Shown: one piece after another, positions 45,797 through 56,763 of the stretch | Layout: each line of letters opens with the position of its first letter | Numbering within the stretch: position 1 is the first letter of the stretch | Origin: Symsagittifera roscoffensis | Taxonomy: Eukaryota; Xenacoelomorpha; Acoela; Convolutidae | Length of the DNA: 64,000 nt | NCBI RefSeq assembly: GCF_963678635.1 | Contig: NC_087067.1 | Location: forward strand, 42,310,696-42,374,695 | Direction: 5' to 3' | The notes under the pieces: generated by a model | What the model was told of the DNA's origin: nothing | Seen by the model: the letters and a program-made list of their open reading frames with translations, nothing else | Database searches by the model: none | Program-made: the position numbers and the translations under genes

Positions 45797-47064
45797 ATGA
45801 CATTGGGGCACGATGTCTTTCATGCAATTAAGGCTCTCGAATACTTCCAAGCTGTTCGTATGCTCATTGTCTGGGTTTCCACCTTTTTCAAACACAATTA
45901 TGAAGACGTAGCACTTGCCGACCATGTCAAGAAATGGTACGAGCTAGAACCATATGGCACGTTAAGAGAAGCTGATCTCCGTTCCGCAGCTGATAAATGT
46001 GCTCAAAAAATTCTCGATACTACCACGCTTCATGATGCCAGCCGTTATATTGTCGGATTGCTCTGGGTTGAAGACAACATTCATCTTCCGGTAGCTTTTA
46101 CGCTTCGTTGGTCCAGTTTAAGTCTCTTGAAAAGCGTATAGAGAAAGATTTAAGCCTGAAAACTCAATACGCATCAGATATCCCAGGTGATGTAGAGAAG
46201 GGTTACGTAGTCCCCGTTAGCGCTCACGACTCCGTTCGGATCGAGCATGGTACGTTCCGCACCACCCAATTTTAAACCCGAACAAACCCGGCAAAGTTCG
46301 GCGCGTTTCGAACGGTGCCTCCAAGTTTCACGGCAAAACACTCAATAACTCGCTTCATGTCGAACCAGATCTGCTGCAGAAACGCGTTAATTGTTTTAAT
46401 GCGCTTCCTACATTACAAATACGCAGTTTCTGCAAATATCGAAGGCATGTTTATGCAGGTCTCGTTACTAGAAAGCAATCAACATTTCTTGCAACTTTTG
46501 TGGCGGAAAGGCCCCACATCAGATGTGAGTGCATTTCAAAATACAAGGCATATGTTTGAAGCTAAATAATCTCCGACATGTGCTAACTATGCTCTTTGCC
46601 AAACAGCCGTTGACAACCAAGATCACTATCCCGAAGCCGCTTACGTCGTGCTAAACAATTTTCACAATGATGACTACTTTAGGTCTGCAAAAAATCCGGA
46701 AACTGCTTTAACGTTTAGTCACAGTTTAAATGAACTGTTTTAGTTGAGTGGGATTATTCTTACAAAAATTTTTTTTGCAACGTTCCCAATTTGTCCTTGA
46801 ATCTAAATCCCCCTAAAACCAGCGCTAACAACAGTAAGGAAATTTTTACCGCTGCGATTAATCCGGAAACGGCATCACGTGTTCTTGGTATCAAATGGGA
46901 CCACGTCTTCATTACGTTTTTTCGTGAGCAGAGGCGTTAACCGCGAACTCAAAGACTCTGTTACACAGCGATCGGTTCTTAGTTTTGTGTCCTCAGTGTT
47001 TGACCCCATAGGTCTTGTCACCCCTTATATCGTAGGTGCACGTTTGCTAGGGGAAGATATCTGA
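45797..47064 (+). pseudogene. BEL/Pao reverse transcriptase
   Basis: Starts in frame with the protease (VGLLWVEDNIHLP near 46050-46085 marks the linker before RT). RT blocks follow in changing frames, including YAVSANIEGMFMQV (about 46415-46460) and the catalytic box region VVLNNFHNDDYF (Asp-Asp at 46669-46674), where BEL elements normally have YMDDYL. The first residues of the box are altered, so activity would be lost even without the frameshifts. The thumb-end motif SVFDPIGLVTPY is at about 47000-47035. Confidence 0.75.
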
Positions 47065-47067
47065 CGA

Positions 47068-47760
47068 TTGAGTGGTCAACAGTGGGACGACCCACTGCCA
47101 AATGAGTTGTGCCGCAGATTCACTGAATTGTATTCCGGCTTGGCTTCTTTAGGGCAGCTCACAATGCCTCGTTGCTATTTTGACTTTCCAGTAGATGAGG
47201 TTGAACTTCATATGTTCGGTGATAGCTCTTTGGACGTTTTCTGGTCTGTAGTAATCCATCGCGCTCAGAAAAACACCTTTTCCAAATGCCAATTTGCGTT
47301 TGTCTTCGGTAAAGCAAGAGTAGTCACAATGAATGTGTTTTCAATTCCGAAATTGGAAATTCAAGCTGCATTCTTGCTACTCGTCTGAAACATGATATCG
47401 AGAAAGCTCTGACACTGAGTATTTCTAAAGTGTTCATGTGGACTAATAGCACTACAGTCCTTCAGTTGTTGAACTCGACAAGCAAACAGTCAGTGTTTGT
47501 AGCCAATTGAGTAGCCAATTTTCTGAAGTCAACATAAATTGGCCATTGCCTCCATGTTTTGAGTGGAGACAACCACGCTGACACCGAAACTAGAGGTCTT
47601 TTTGCTGACTCCCTCAAGCAAAGCAGTTGGGTCAACGAGCTTTTCTTTTTGAAAGTTTCTGATTGGCTTTGCAATTCAAACAGGGAAGTTACTGAGGAAA
47701 ACTGGCTTGATGGTCCGGTCTGCGATCTGAGTGAGGATTTAGAGGTCTCTTAAAGTTTTC
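47068..47760 (+). pseudogene. BEL/Pao RNase H and connecting region
   Basis: LHMFGDSSLDVFWSVV (first catalytic Asp at 47221-47223) and FVFGKARVVTMN..IPKLEIQAA are standard RNase H blocks of BEL elements. A TGA at 47062-47064 separates it from RT in the same frame. The later part (47400-47760) changes frame and includes SGDNHADTETRGL and WLDGPV, which match the end of the domain and the linker to integrase. Confidence 0.75.
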
Positions 47761-48169
47761 CGTGCACTGCAGTTTCGACTGATTTTGTCTTCCCCTGGGA
47801 AGAGTACAGCTCCTCGTTTTCCAAGATAAAGCGGCTGATCGCATATATGTTGAGACTCTCACCTAAAGAAAGACGTTTCAGATCCTCAGATAAGCGCATA
47901 ATTGATCCAGCAGAACTTGTCATTGCAGAGGAAAAACTTTAGCAACTTCCGCAGTTAGAGTCAACCCAGCTAAATGTAAGCATTTAGCAATTCGAAAACA
48001 TGCGAAAACATTGAGCGTATCTCATCGTATTTGCCTTTTATCGGGCCAAACGGTTTGGTTAGATCTATCGGTCGTATCCAACGTCTCTTCGCAATCGCGT
48101 TTGAAACTGGCGATCCAATGTTTTTGGATTGCCGCGATCGCTTAATCCGATTTTTCTCCGTCTTTATCA

Positions 48170-48864
48170 CATTTGGCACGAACATCAGTGCGTCGACTAC
48201 ATCCGTTTCGTCATTCATCAGCAATTTGTTGTACTACGCCTTAGATCTGCACTAAGAGCTATTGATATTCATTGAATGGTGTAGAAAGTGAAAGGCAAAA
48301 ACCGCTATTCCAATGATGTCTGACCTTCTTACCTTTTTGAGGAGCGTCTAGGTTACCGCCAGCCACCGTTCTCGAACTGCGGCGTCGGCTATTTTGGACC
48401 ATTTGATTGTCGATTTTTCGAGAAACGCTGGGGTTTTCTATTTACTTGCTTAACGACTCGCGCAATTCACATTGAGTTGGTTCCATCCATGGACACAAGT
48501 TTATGTGTGATGGCTATCAAGCGCTTTATTTCTAGGCGAAGAACACCCTCGATAATTTGGCCGGACAATGGAACGAACTGTGTACGAGCCGCAAAAAAGT
48601 TTTTTCTGTGCATCAAAAATTGGAACGCAGAGACTCCACTGTCGCTCGTACAAAAAGGCTTTAAGTGGAAGTATAATCCACCTAGTGCACCACATCAAAG
48701 TGCAGCATGGGAGCGAATGATGCGCAGTTGTAAGCGCGTGTTTTATGCAATCTTAGGGTCAAGAAAATTGACTGAGGAGATTTTGAAAGCAATCAGTGCC
48801 TAGTTTAAGGTTGACTTAACACCCGTCCGCTTACTCCTGTTTCTGACGACCCAGATAGTCTGGA
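48170..48864 (+). pseudogene. BEL/Pao integrase, truncated by the gap
   Basis: One frame from 48387 holds all three catalytic positions: Asp at 48405 (GYFGPFDCRF), Asp at 48564 (WPDNGTN) and Glu at 48711 (SAAWERM), the last two 49 codons apart. TTRAIHIELV lies between the first two. An N-terminal zinc-finger remnant is read in other frames near 48180-48250. The core runs to a stop at 48801-48803 and the C-terminus is missing or in the gap. This core is among the better-preserved parts of the element. Confidence 0.8.
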
Positions 48865-49064
48865 NNNNNNNNNNNNNNNNNNNNNNNNNNNNNNNNNNNN
48901 NNNNNNNNNNNNNNNNNNNNNNNNNNNNNNNNNNNNNNNNNNNNNNNNNNNNNNNNNNNNNNNNNNNNNNNNNNNNNNNNNNNNNNNNNNNNNNNNNNNN
49001 NNNNNNNNNNNNNNNNNNNNNNNNNNNNNNNNNNNNNNNNNNNNNNNNNNNNNNNNNNNNNNNN
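48865..49064. other. Assembly gap of 200 N
   Basis: A run of exactly 200 N, a conventional placeholder. The true distance and order of the two sides are not guaranteed. Confidence 0.99.
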
Positions 49065-49315
49065 AACAGATATGACACGACGCTGGATCACATGGCTCTT
49101 TCAGTTCTCCTAATTATCAATTTTTGACGACTGAAAAGTTCAGCCGAGATCAACAGCTTCCCGAAAAATTATTTTGATCCCGTATATTCAAATTCTCTAT
49201 AGTGTTTTGTGGGATGTTTCCACAGCAGGAACACTTTTAAAACTAGTTTTGATATACTGGCTAACTTACGCCTTCAAAACAATATTTCTCAAATTCAGGC
49301 CCAGCAAAGTCCTTG
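49065..49315. repeat. Left copy of a diverged 250-bp direct repeat
   Basis: Matches 50865-51120 in order (AACAGATATGAC, CTTTCAGTTCTCCTAATT, TTTTGATATACTGGCTAA, CTTCAAAACAATATTTCTCAAATT) at a moderate level of identity. It begins exactly at the gap edge, so it may extend into missing sequence. Confidence 0.7.
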
Positions 49316-50864
49316 CAGGTAATTTTTCCTACCGTTCTGCAAAATTTCTTAAATAGTTGCAGAGAAAATGACAAAAACGTGAAGAAAAAATTCGTTCAGT
49401 TGCTCTTTGAAATCAAAAAATTGGAACTTCTATCTTCCGTGACTCTACCATCAACAAGTTTTTGATGCCTGGAGCCCAAATCAAAACAAGAGCAAAGCCG
49501 CTAGTGTCAGGGCTAAGTCCTGAATGCTTCGATTGACTTTTAAGTTCTATGGAGCAGTGGTTCTATGGCTCGCCTATAAAATCGATATTTTTTTGAGATT
49601 TTTAAAAATCATCTTCCACACGCCATAGGAAGTAAAGCGTGATAAAATTTGTTCTTAGTAATGTAGCAAATATTCCGTCAAAAGTTACTAGTTAAAAAAT
49701 CAAAACTTCTCTACAGAAAAAAAAAACCACCCGAGCACAATCTTTCCGACACTTTCTTGAAACATCGGAACAAAAAAATCTACGGGTAGTTGTTTTGATA
49801 AAGTTATGGGGCTTTGAAAAAAACTAACTTGGCAATTTTGAGATAATAATCGTGCGATATATTGCATTCTTTAATACGTGTAGGTGGCGGATTAAATCGT
49901 TCTTAGCTGAGCTTAGGCGAGTAGTTTGGTTTTGTATTTCGGTTATGAGACTTTTAAAACATCTTTTGATTTTCCACTCAGCGTGCGAGTAGATGAAATG
50001 AAAAATGAAAACTTTTTTGTTAGTTTTTCCGATTTTTTTATAATTTTCGTTTGAAAAAATGTTCAAGGTGCCCTACTGTGTAGTCTGAACATTCATGACT
50101 TTTTTGGGGCATGCAAGCAGCCTCGTTTCTTCATTTATGCAGAAACTTCATAGTCAGAAACTTCGACATGCACGTGACAATCTTGGTGAGAAATTGAGTA
50201 AAATCTATATAAGTAGATCACTGAAATTTACGTAGCTGCTTTCCGTTGCAATTCCAATCCTTCAGGACCATTGATACCGCCTAATACCTTTCTTTTGTTT
50301 TTTAAGCCCAAAATTGTTCCAAATTGTAATGTTAGATAAACTAATAAAATTAGGACAAACAAATATAAAAATGAATCAATTGGCAATACCTGGTTAAAAA
50401 ATGAATTTTATTCAAGTTTTGATATCTTGCAATATGAAAAAAAAAGTTAGGCTGCCCAAATTAGCTAATAAAAAAGCTTGCCGAAACAAAATTGCTTTCA
50501 GATATAAACAAACGTAGTTCACGTCTCACTTTTTCGAATTACAAGACCGTTCATCATCAGATATATTTAGCTGCAGTTTCTTGATTTCATGGATTAGCTC
50601 ATTGAACTAATTTTATTCCGCCAAAAACTGACAGTTAAAAGCAATGAAAGGACTATTTGGTCCGGCGTAACAAAACCGCTAAAATTTGATAAAGAATGTT
50701 TGAGCTGATGACCGAAAATGTCAACAAAAGAACTGATCCAGCGAATACTTTGGAAAAATTACTGCTCAAATCCATGCAAAATATGCTCATTCAGAGTAAT
50801 ATTGTGTAAATTTTGTCCAATTTTCTGATATAAGCTCCCACGAATTTTTAATCAATGTCGTCAA
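49316..50864. other. AT-rich DNA between the direct repeats, no gene seen
   Basis: Short open frames only; none has family support. Confidence 0.5.
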
Positions 50865-51120
50865 AACAGATATAACCGTTTCTCGATGCCGGACCAATTA
50901 GTGCTTTCAGCTCTCCTAATTTTTAATACTTGACGTCGTAAGAAGTAGGTCAAGCTCAGCAGCTTTCGAAAGAATTAGTTTGAGCACGTAAATTTAAATT
51001 CTTTATATTGTTTGCGGGGTCGTTTCCATAGCAAGAACACTTCCAGAATTAGTTTTGATATACTGACGAATTTACGTCTTCAAAACAAAATTTCTCAAAT
51101 TTCGACCCGGCTTAGTCCTT
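50865..51120. repeat. Right copy of the diverged 250-bp direct repeat
   Basis: Partner of 49065-49315, 1.8 kb away in the same orientation. It could be old LTR-like or other element ends; I found no coding domain between them. The DNA from 51121 to 51770 holds only a Lys-rich 78-codon frame (51508-51744) that I do not trust as a gene. Confidence 0.65.
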
Positions 51121-51897
51121 TAATATAGTTTCATCTAGTATTTGACTGAACACATATCTATAATTACACATGTTTTTAGGTCTTCAATCAAAACTTTTTT
51201 TTATAATGCACACTTTGTTTGGTGCCAATATAAATAATCATGATTGTCTTCTAATTTTATCAAGTTTTGATAATCAAATACCTAAATATGAAGTTGACAA
51301 ATGTGGCATTCAACACAGCAAATTGCATCATAGTCTAAAAAAGATTTAGTTATTTAACCGATCAAATTTTTTTTCAGATTTTTCAAAAAAATTGATTTTA
51401 TTGGACAATGTGCCGGTTGATATTATAAATAGATATGATTATCTTCTGATTTCAACAACATTTTGCAAAAAAACTATGAAAAGTAATTTTTTGTCACAAG
51501 ACTGGTTTTGAACGTAAAAATTCTGGCGACATTGAAGCTAAGCCGTTTTTTTCCTTGGACAGAAGAATCATACTTCAAAATTCTTACCTTATATACAGTT
51601 GTCTGTAAGGCACCGAAAAAAAAACAGTTTATGATAACAAAAGTAGAAAACAGAGAAAAAAGAAAAAGCATTTATAAACAAACTTTTCGAAGTTTGAAGG
51701 ATTTCATCAAAAGAAAAAAAGAAGAAGGTAAGTATTTAAAGTAAACTATAATAAGACTGAAGAAGACTTTCTCCATTTTAAAGTAGATTGAATCAGTGTT
51801 AAATGTTGAAAAAATTCAGCCTCTCCACCTAAAATCAAAAAGGGTTTTTGCTTGGGTTTCAATTTCGTAGCATAATTTCTTAAATGTGTAGATTAGA

Positions 51898-52074
51898 ATG
51901 GGCGATCCAGCCAGTGGAGCGAGTGATCCCACCAGTGGTGCGAGCGATCCAGCCAAAGGAGCGAGCGATCCAGCCAGTGGAGCGAACTGCAGTGAACAGG
52001 GAGCTGGAAGTGGAGGTGTAACGACTCAGAACAAGCGAGGTCCACGCAAAGAATACCCTTTCGAGGCAAGGTGA
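51898..52074 (+). CDS. 58-aa ORF with four 7-residue repeats
   Basis: ATG at 51898 opens a 58-codon frame, TGA at 52072. Residues 2-29 are four copies of a 7-residue unit (GDPASGA, SDPTSGA, SDPAKGA, SDPASGA) encoded by a 21-bp minisatellite at 51904-51987. A basic stretch NKRGPRKEYPFEAR ends it. After the TGA the same frame continues with a Lys/Glu-rich, coiled-coil-like segment. It might be the start of a Gag-like protein of gypsy element 2, but I have no motif to prove that. A duplicate is at 60017-60193. Confidence 0.35.
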   Translation: MGDPASGASDPTSGASDPAKGASDPASGANCSEQGAGSGGVTTQNKRGPRKEYPFEAR

Positions 52075-53400
52075 TCAAAAAAAGCTGAAGAATGTCAAAA
52101 GATCAAGAAATTGGAGCAAAAATTGAAGATACTGAACATGACATACTGAAAATTGCCCCCACATCCCAGACTTATCCCAGACTGAATTATTTTATTGAGC
52201 GAAGCTGCTTTATTAGGAAATCTCTCTAAAAAGCCTAATTTTAAAATGAAATCATACATTAAAAGGCAAACCTGTACCTCTGCAAAGCCTTGGATTTCGT
52301 TATTGTTGATTATTCTTGTGCGTTAAATCTGAGTTTCAATGCTTTTTAAAATACTTTCGTCTGTAAATAAAATCAAATCAATTTCACGCCAGCGAAGGCA
52401 ATAATATAAAAACTGTTTGACAGAATACAAACTTTTGAAAGCCTGATAAAAAGGCTGAACAGCGAATACCACTTTTCAATGCTAAATTTTGTTAGATTGT
52501 TATTCTGTTGTTCATAAATATTCGCGAGCGATGTTAGCCTTGAAAGAAAAAAATTTATTAGCCTCAGAAAAAATATATATGTAATGTATATTGCAAAAAA
52601 GGTTTGCTTTTTGGTTCCAATCAATAAATTATCGTCCACAGAAAGTTTTTGTGTTAAATTTCTCTATTCGTTTTTGAGCCGTGTCGCATTTTCGAGTTTT
52701 AAGTGCTTCTGTGACAACTTTTTTTATGAACGTTAAACATTATTTTTTCACTGCCAAACATCAACTATTATTTTGAACATTTTTTTTCTGTCATAATTTA
52801 ATGTATAAGTTTCCAATATTCCTATCCATCAAAGTAACCGTTTTTTTTCTACAGACATCAAGATTAAATAAGCGAAGTAGGAGTTCTGAGAAACTCAACC
52901 AAATGTGATTTTTACAGGAGATTTGCAGCAGATTCATAAACACAGCAAAGTTTATTAACAAATTGACAAGCACTTTGACAAACTTTTTGATTGACGGAAC
53001 AAAGATCTAAGAGGGCCGAATAGTTACTTTTTGTGAAGAAACAGCAGATATTTTTCTCAATTTAATCAGAATAAGTCCAATGAAAGATAAAGATAAGGCC
53101 AATGAATCATACGGCGCTGATGAAAGATAAAGCTAAATCTAGTTACAACTGCTTTATTAAAGATTTTCACATTTGCATTATTTTGAAGGAGAGCTCCTAT
53201 ACCAACAGGAATATCCCACTAGCAGAGTTCACCTCTTCTAATAATCTTTTCATAGCATAGTTGAAGATTGCGTGAATGTCATCCGAAAACAATTTTTAAT
53301 TTTCTTCAATTTTTTTTTTCAAATTCAGTCAGCGTTTTTTAACCCCGACGTTTTTCTTCTTATCAGCTCTAATGAGTTTTATTGATTTAATTTGCGATTG

Positions 53401-53475
53401 TATATAAATAGATTGAGACTAATACGCTAGTAACGTGGGAACTGAGCTAGTAACGATGACATGGCGAGACGAAGA
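53401..53475 (+). promoter_or_regulatory. Possible LTR end: TATA box and TGGCGA site of gypsy element 2
   Basis: TATATAAATAG (53401-53411) is followed 50 bp later by ..GATGACA and TGGCGAGACGAAGAAA at 53462. An LTR ending in CA followed by TGGCGA is the usual layout at Ty3/gypsy primer binding sites. Against this, I did not find a second copy of this supposed LTR end, and the only Pol domain that follows is integrase. Confidence 0.3.
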
Positions 53476-53651
53476 AAACCGACGGGGGGAGGACGCAAAC
53501 GGAAAAAATGCACTGCTAAGAAACTTATTCGCACGTTCAAAAACTGTCGTTTGATCAGAGTTTGTGTCATTAATCACTTGAGAACGGAGAACTGTAAAAA
53601 TTTAGATTTATTTAATCCATTTAAAATGGCAAGGTTGAACTCCACAAAATC

Positions 53652-54720
53652 GTGTACCGAGGGGAACAGACCTCGGGAAATCCCTTTGTTAAAGATACAC
53701 GGTACAACCTCATCAAGACAGCCGATCGAGAATTATCCCAGCGGAAATCGAGAATTATCCCGGAGGAAATGTTTCCTTCCATTTTGTTTTATTGGCCAGA
53801 ATTCTTCGATTCAGATTTTCACTCGATCCTAACTAAAGCAGACAAAATTCATAGTTGTATTAATGATGCTTTGAAAGAGCGTAATTACACCGTAATCAAA
53901 TTTCTCGGCGAGTACTTTTGTTATTATCATTCGAAGTTCCACACATCGAATGGAATCCTATTTATGGAAGATAAGATGGTGATTCAACCGCAGTTGAGAT
54001 CCCCGATTATGGTTCGATTGCATAAAGGACACGCTGCATAAAGGACACGCTGGCCTGATTATAATTAGGGACGTGGCGAATTGTTATTTCTTGTGGTCAC
54101 ACATTAATCGGCAGATCCAATTAACCGCGGCGAATTGCAAAGAGTGCAATAAATCGGGTAAGAATTTAAAACCTGTTATTCCTAGTACGGAGGTTGCACA
54201 GAGGGATTTAATGGAGGAACCAAATCATGAAAATCAAATGGAATGTTTAGGACCCCTATTTTCCTTTTGGGGCGCGAATAAATACCTGTTGATTTGTGTT
54301 GATCGGTTTTCAAAATTCCCGACGGTTCAAATAACGATGCGTACTACCGCAACGGTTATCAGCAATTTTTTTGTAAAATTATATTACTCTACATGCTATA
54401 CCGCGAGTGATCCGATCGGATCAAGGATCGGGCTTTGTGCCTAAATCAGTTCGAGAGATTTGTCGTCAACAAAATATACATCTGATTTTTGCGCCGGTGG
54501 TAAGGAATCGAGCTACGGGCTTAGTGGAAAGATGTATCCGATCGTTTCGCGAAAGGTTAATGGCTTCTTCTTTTCAGAGCCCAAATCGGAGCTTACGTGT
54601 AAGGCTAAAGGATATACTACTCAGCATTTGAACTACAGTATATCAATTGTTGAGTTGTACTCCATTTGAGGCAAATTTTGGCCAAAAACCAAATACAATT
54701 TGGCATTCGATTACTCGTGC
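53652..54720 (+). pseudogene. Integrase of gypsy element 2, frameshifted
   Basis: Three frames cover one integrase. The first (53652-54041) has the pre-integrase region and the His part of the zinc finger (MVRLHKGHA). The second (54073-54444) has CKECNKSGKN and the first catalytic Asp at 54301 (VDRFSKFPTVQ). The third (54407-54631) has Asp at 54419 (IRSDQGSGF) and Glu at 54527 (GLVERCIRSF), 36 codons apart. TPFEANFGQKPN near 54658 is the usual end of the core. A 16-bp direct duplication (54020-54051) causes the first frame break; a small net shift near 54395 the second. The N-terminal side also carries a 22-bp tandem duplication at 53725-53768. No protease, RT or RNase H is present upstream. 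Confidence 0.85.
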
Positions 54721-54875
54721 TGCTTCAGCTGAAAACTTGACATGAAAAATTAATTGCTTTCTCTAGATCGTAAATAGAAGATATTTCGTTCAAAATTCAT
54801 TCAGAATTACGGTGAACCGGATGACGCAACAAACAGGGGACGTATGATCGTATCTAGCACTCGTTGGTATCGGGA

Positions 54876-55964
54876 ATGTCAGTCCCAAAGTCGGCAGTGG
54901 AAACAACAAGTGCTCCGGGTGCTCCAAGCTCAATCAAAAGGCTAGCACAATTTTTTTGCAAAATTCAAGAAAGATTGAAATCAGAACCGTACTTTGAACC
55001 ACTAAACGAGCGCTTAGTTCGTGAATCGGCCCATTCAGTCACTTTGTGTTCCGGAAAAATTTTGCATAAATGTGATCTCTCCATAAGTTTAGGTGGCTGG
55101 GATCACGAAACCGGCGGTTTGAAGGCAGTTTCTCCTTCGGGTACGGCGAAACAACGTGATGTGCAAACCGAGTGGGTTGCTCGGAATACGGGTGCGTTAG
55201 TTGCGTCTACGGGACAATCTCCTAAACCAGTGACGGATCACGCCGGTGGAACTGCCGAGAACCCGTTTTTGATCGATATTTCATCGGAAGGGCTTATATG
55301 GACAGAGAGTCCGGGAAAGGATATAGAAATACTGCCGCGGACAAACACATTGCCTTCAGAACGGACAGTGGGACATAGTCAAGCCACGGGCGTGGAAAAG
55401 GAGGCTCAAACATTCGTATTGCCGCGAGAAACTTCTCAAGGAGGAATTGTGCTCTACTCGAGCTCGGAGGAAGGAAAAACGCTGCGAATGGGGTCAATCC
55501 CAGTGCCGACGAACCTTATTGAATTGTCTTCTACTGAGGACGGGGAGGATGAATCTGAGGAAACAGATAAAGCGAATACACATGAAATGGACACACAAGA
55601 GCTGCAATCATCCGAAAAAAGTAATGTCATCGCCTCAACATGTGCCAATGGACAAAAAGCAAAAAGAGCAAAAGAACCCACCACAGACAAATTCGGGTCC
55701 AAGTCAGGTGAAAGTCCTCAAACAGGATACGACGGTTATTATGCACAACCAAGGCCATTAAGAATGCCGGCCTCCAAATTTTTCGGAGATAGACTGTTTA
55801 CGAGCGTAGTTAACGGCGGTGCATTGAACGTGCATGTATTACGTCAGACGCAAAACACTTCAGATGAAGAACTAGAAGGAGTGCCGAAGGCGGCAACGGG
55901 TATTACACCAAAGACAGTGAATTGCAATAGAGGAGGAAGTTATGTGCTAACTAGTATGTCATAG
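54876..55964 (+). CDS. 362-aa ORF of unknown function behind the integrase
   Basis: Open from ATG 54876 to TAG 55962-55964 (the frame is open from 54858 but has no earlier ATG). Residues 1-70 include FFCKIQERLKSEPYFEPLNE and HSVTLCSGKILHKC. The middle is rich in Ser, Thr, Glu and Gly, with an acidic run (SSTEDGEDESEETD) at about residues 220-235. The last third has PRPLRMPASKFFGDRLFT. There is no signal peptide, membrane segment, zinc finger or catalytic motif that I can see, so it is neither a typical envelope nor a host enzyme I recognise. Position right after an integrase suggests a Pol C-terminal extension or accessory ORF of gypsy element 2. It is strikingly intact next to a broken integrase. 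An incomplete duplicate is at 62977-64000. Confidence 0.6.
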   Translation: MSVPKSAVETTSAPGAPSSIKRLAQFFCKIQERLKSEPYFEPLNERLVRESAHSVTLCSGKILHKCDLSISLGGWDHETGGLKAVSPSGTAKQRDVQTEWVARNTGALVASTGQSPKPVTDHAGGTAENPFLIDISSEGLIWTESPGKDIEILPRTNTLPSERTVGHSQATGVEKEAQTFVLPRETSQGGIVLYSSSEEGKTLRMGSIPVPTNLIELSSTEDGEDESEETDKANTHEMDTQELQSSEKSNVIASTCANGQKAKRAKEPTTDKFGSKSGESPQTGYDGYYAQPRPLRMPASKFFGDRLFTSVVNGGALNVHVLRQTQNTSDEELEGVPKAATGITPKTVNCNRGGSYVLTSMS

Positions 55965-56275
55965 AGAGTAAAAAGAGATTCCAAGCCCGAATAGACGGAG
56001 CGCAGAAAATACGTGTTTCGACAAAGAAATGTGCCGTTTTTCTGGGGAAAGATTATATCCAAGACGATGTAACATGACTTGATTAAGAGGTGTCTGGAAA
56101 TTTTGTCGACGTGCTGGATAAGTTGAGACGAATTATTAAACATTTGTCGGGAGTTTCCATGATAACTGATACAGCAGGAAACGTTATTGACGGATTTCGC
56201 GTACAATAGCTGTATCAATTCCTGGAAGCCCGAATACGGAATAATTGACGCAACCCGAACCGGGGTAAACTTGTT

Positions 56276-56763
56276 GATATTGCCCAGGCGGAAAGTCACA
56301 GAACCCGTACAGCCATCAAGCTGGGAGAGAGTTACTGTTGCGAATTGGAGCAAGAAATTTGAATCTTACGTTACCTGCGGCTAGAAGAGTCACAATTTGT
56401 ACCCCAATTAAAACCGTAGATAACAAAAATGCGGGCAAAGAGGAATCGCCAAAGGCTGCTGAATCAGTTGGAGTGAAAATGCCAATGGCTGCCGTACCAG
56501 TTGAGATTTTTTTTCAGCCAAAAGGTTCGGATGCTTGTCAGGAAGAGCATACACGATGTGTGATAATAGCGGACGAGAGAGATGAGGAGAATGATAAAGA
56601 GCCAGTGGCTGTCGTGCAGGGAACAGCTGACATCAACGCTAGAGGTGATTCGAGGGACCCATTTGTTACTGACGATTTGCACATCGCTGATGAGTTGTCG
56701 ACCATTAGTATGGCGGAGGTTGACCATCGGCAGATTCTCGAAGAGCTTGAAGACTTATTTTGA
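56276..56763 (+). CDS. Acidic ORF at the 3' end of gypsy element 2 (tandem copy 1)
   Basis: A frame open from 56276 to TGA at 56761-56763 encodes PAARRVTICTPIKTVDNK, a Lys/Glu-rich linker, RCVIIADERDEEND and an acidic end (QILEELEDLF). There is no in-frame ATG near the 5' end, so it looks like the C-terminal part of a larger protein, perhaps the product of 54876-55964 after frameshifts. A purine-rich run (56762-56775) follows the stop and could be a polypurine tract. Function unknown. Confidence 0.4.

Larger units (their letters stand above)
41164..48864 (+). mobile_element. Degenerate BEL/Pao LTR retrotransposon, cut by the gap
   Basis: In order: a primer binding site, Gag with coiled coil, HPLW-type and CCHC zinc motifs, a DSCC-type protease, reverse transcriptase with an NDDYF box, an RNase H with FGDSSLDVF, and a DDE integrase with WERM. 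These features are diagnostic of BEL/Pao elements. Stops and frameshifts interrupt every domain, and the end of integrase and any 3' LTR are lost at the N-run. Confidence 0.85.
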
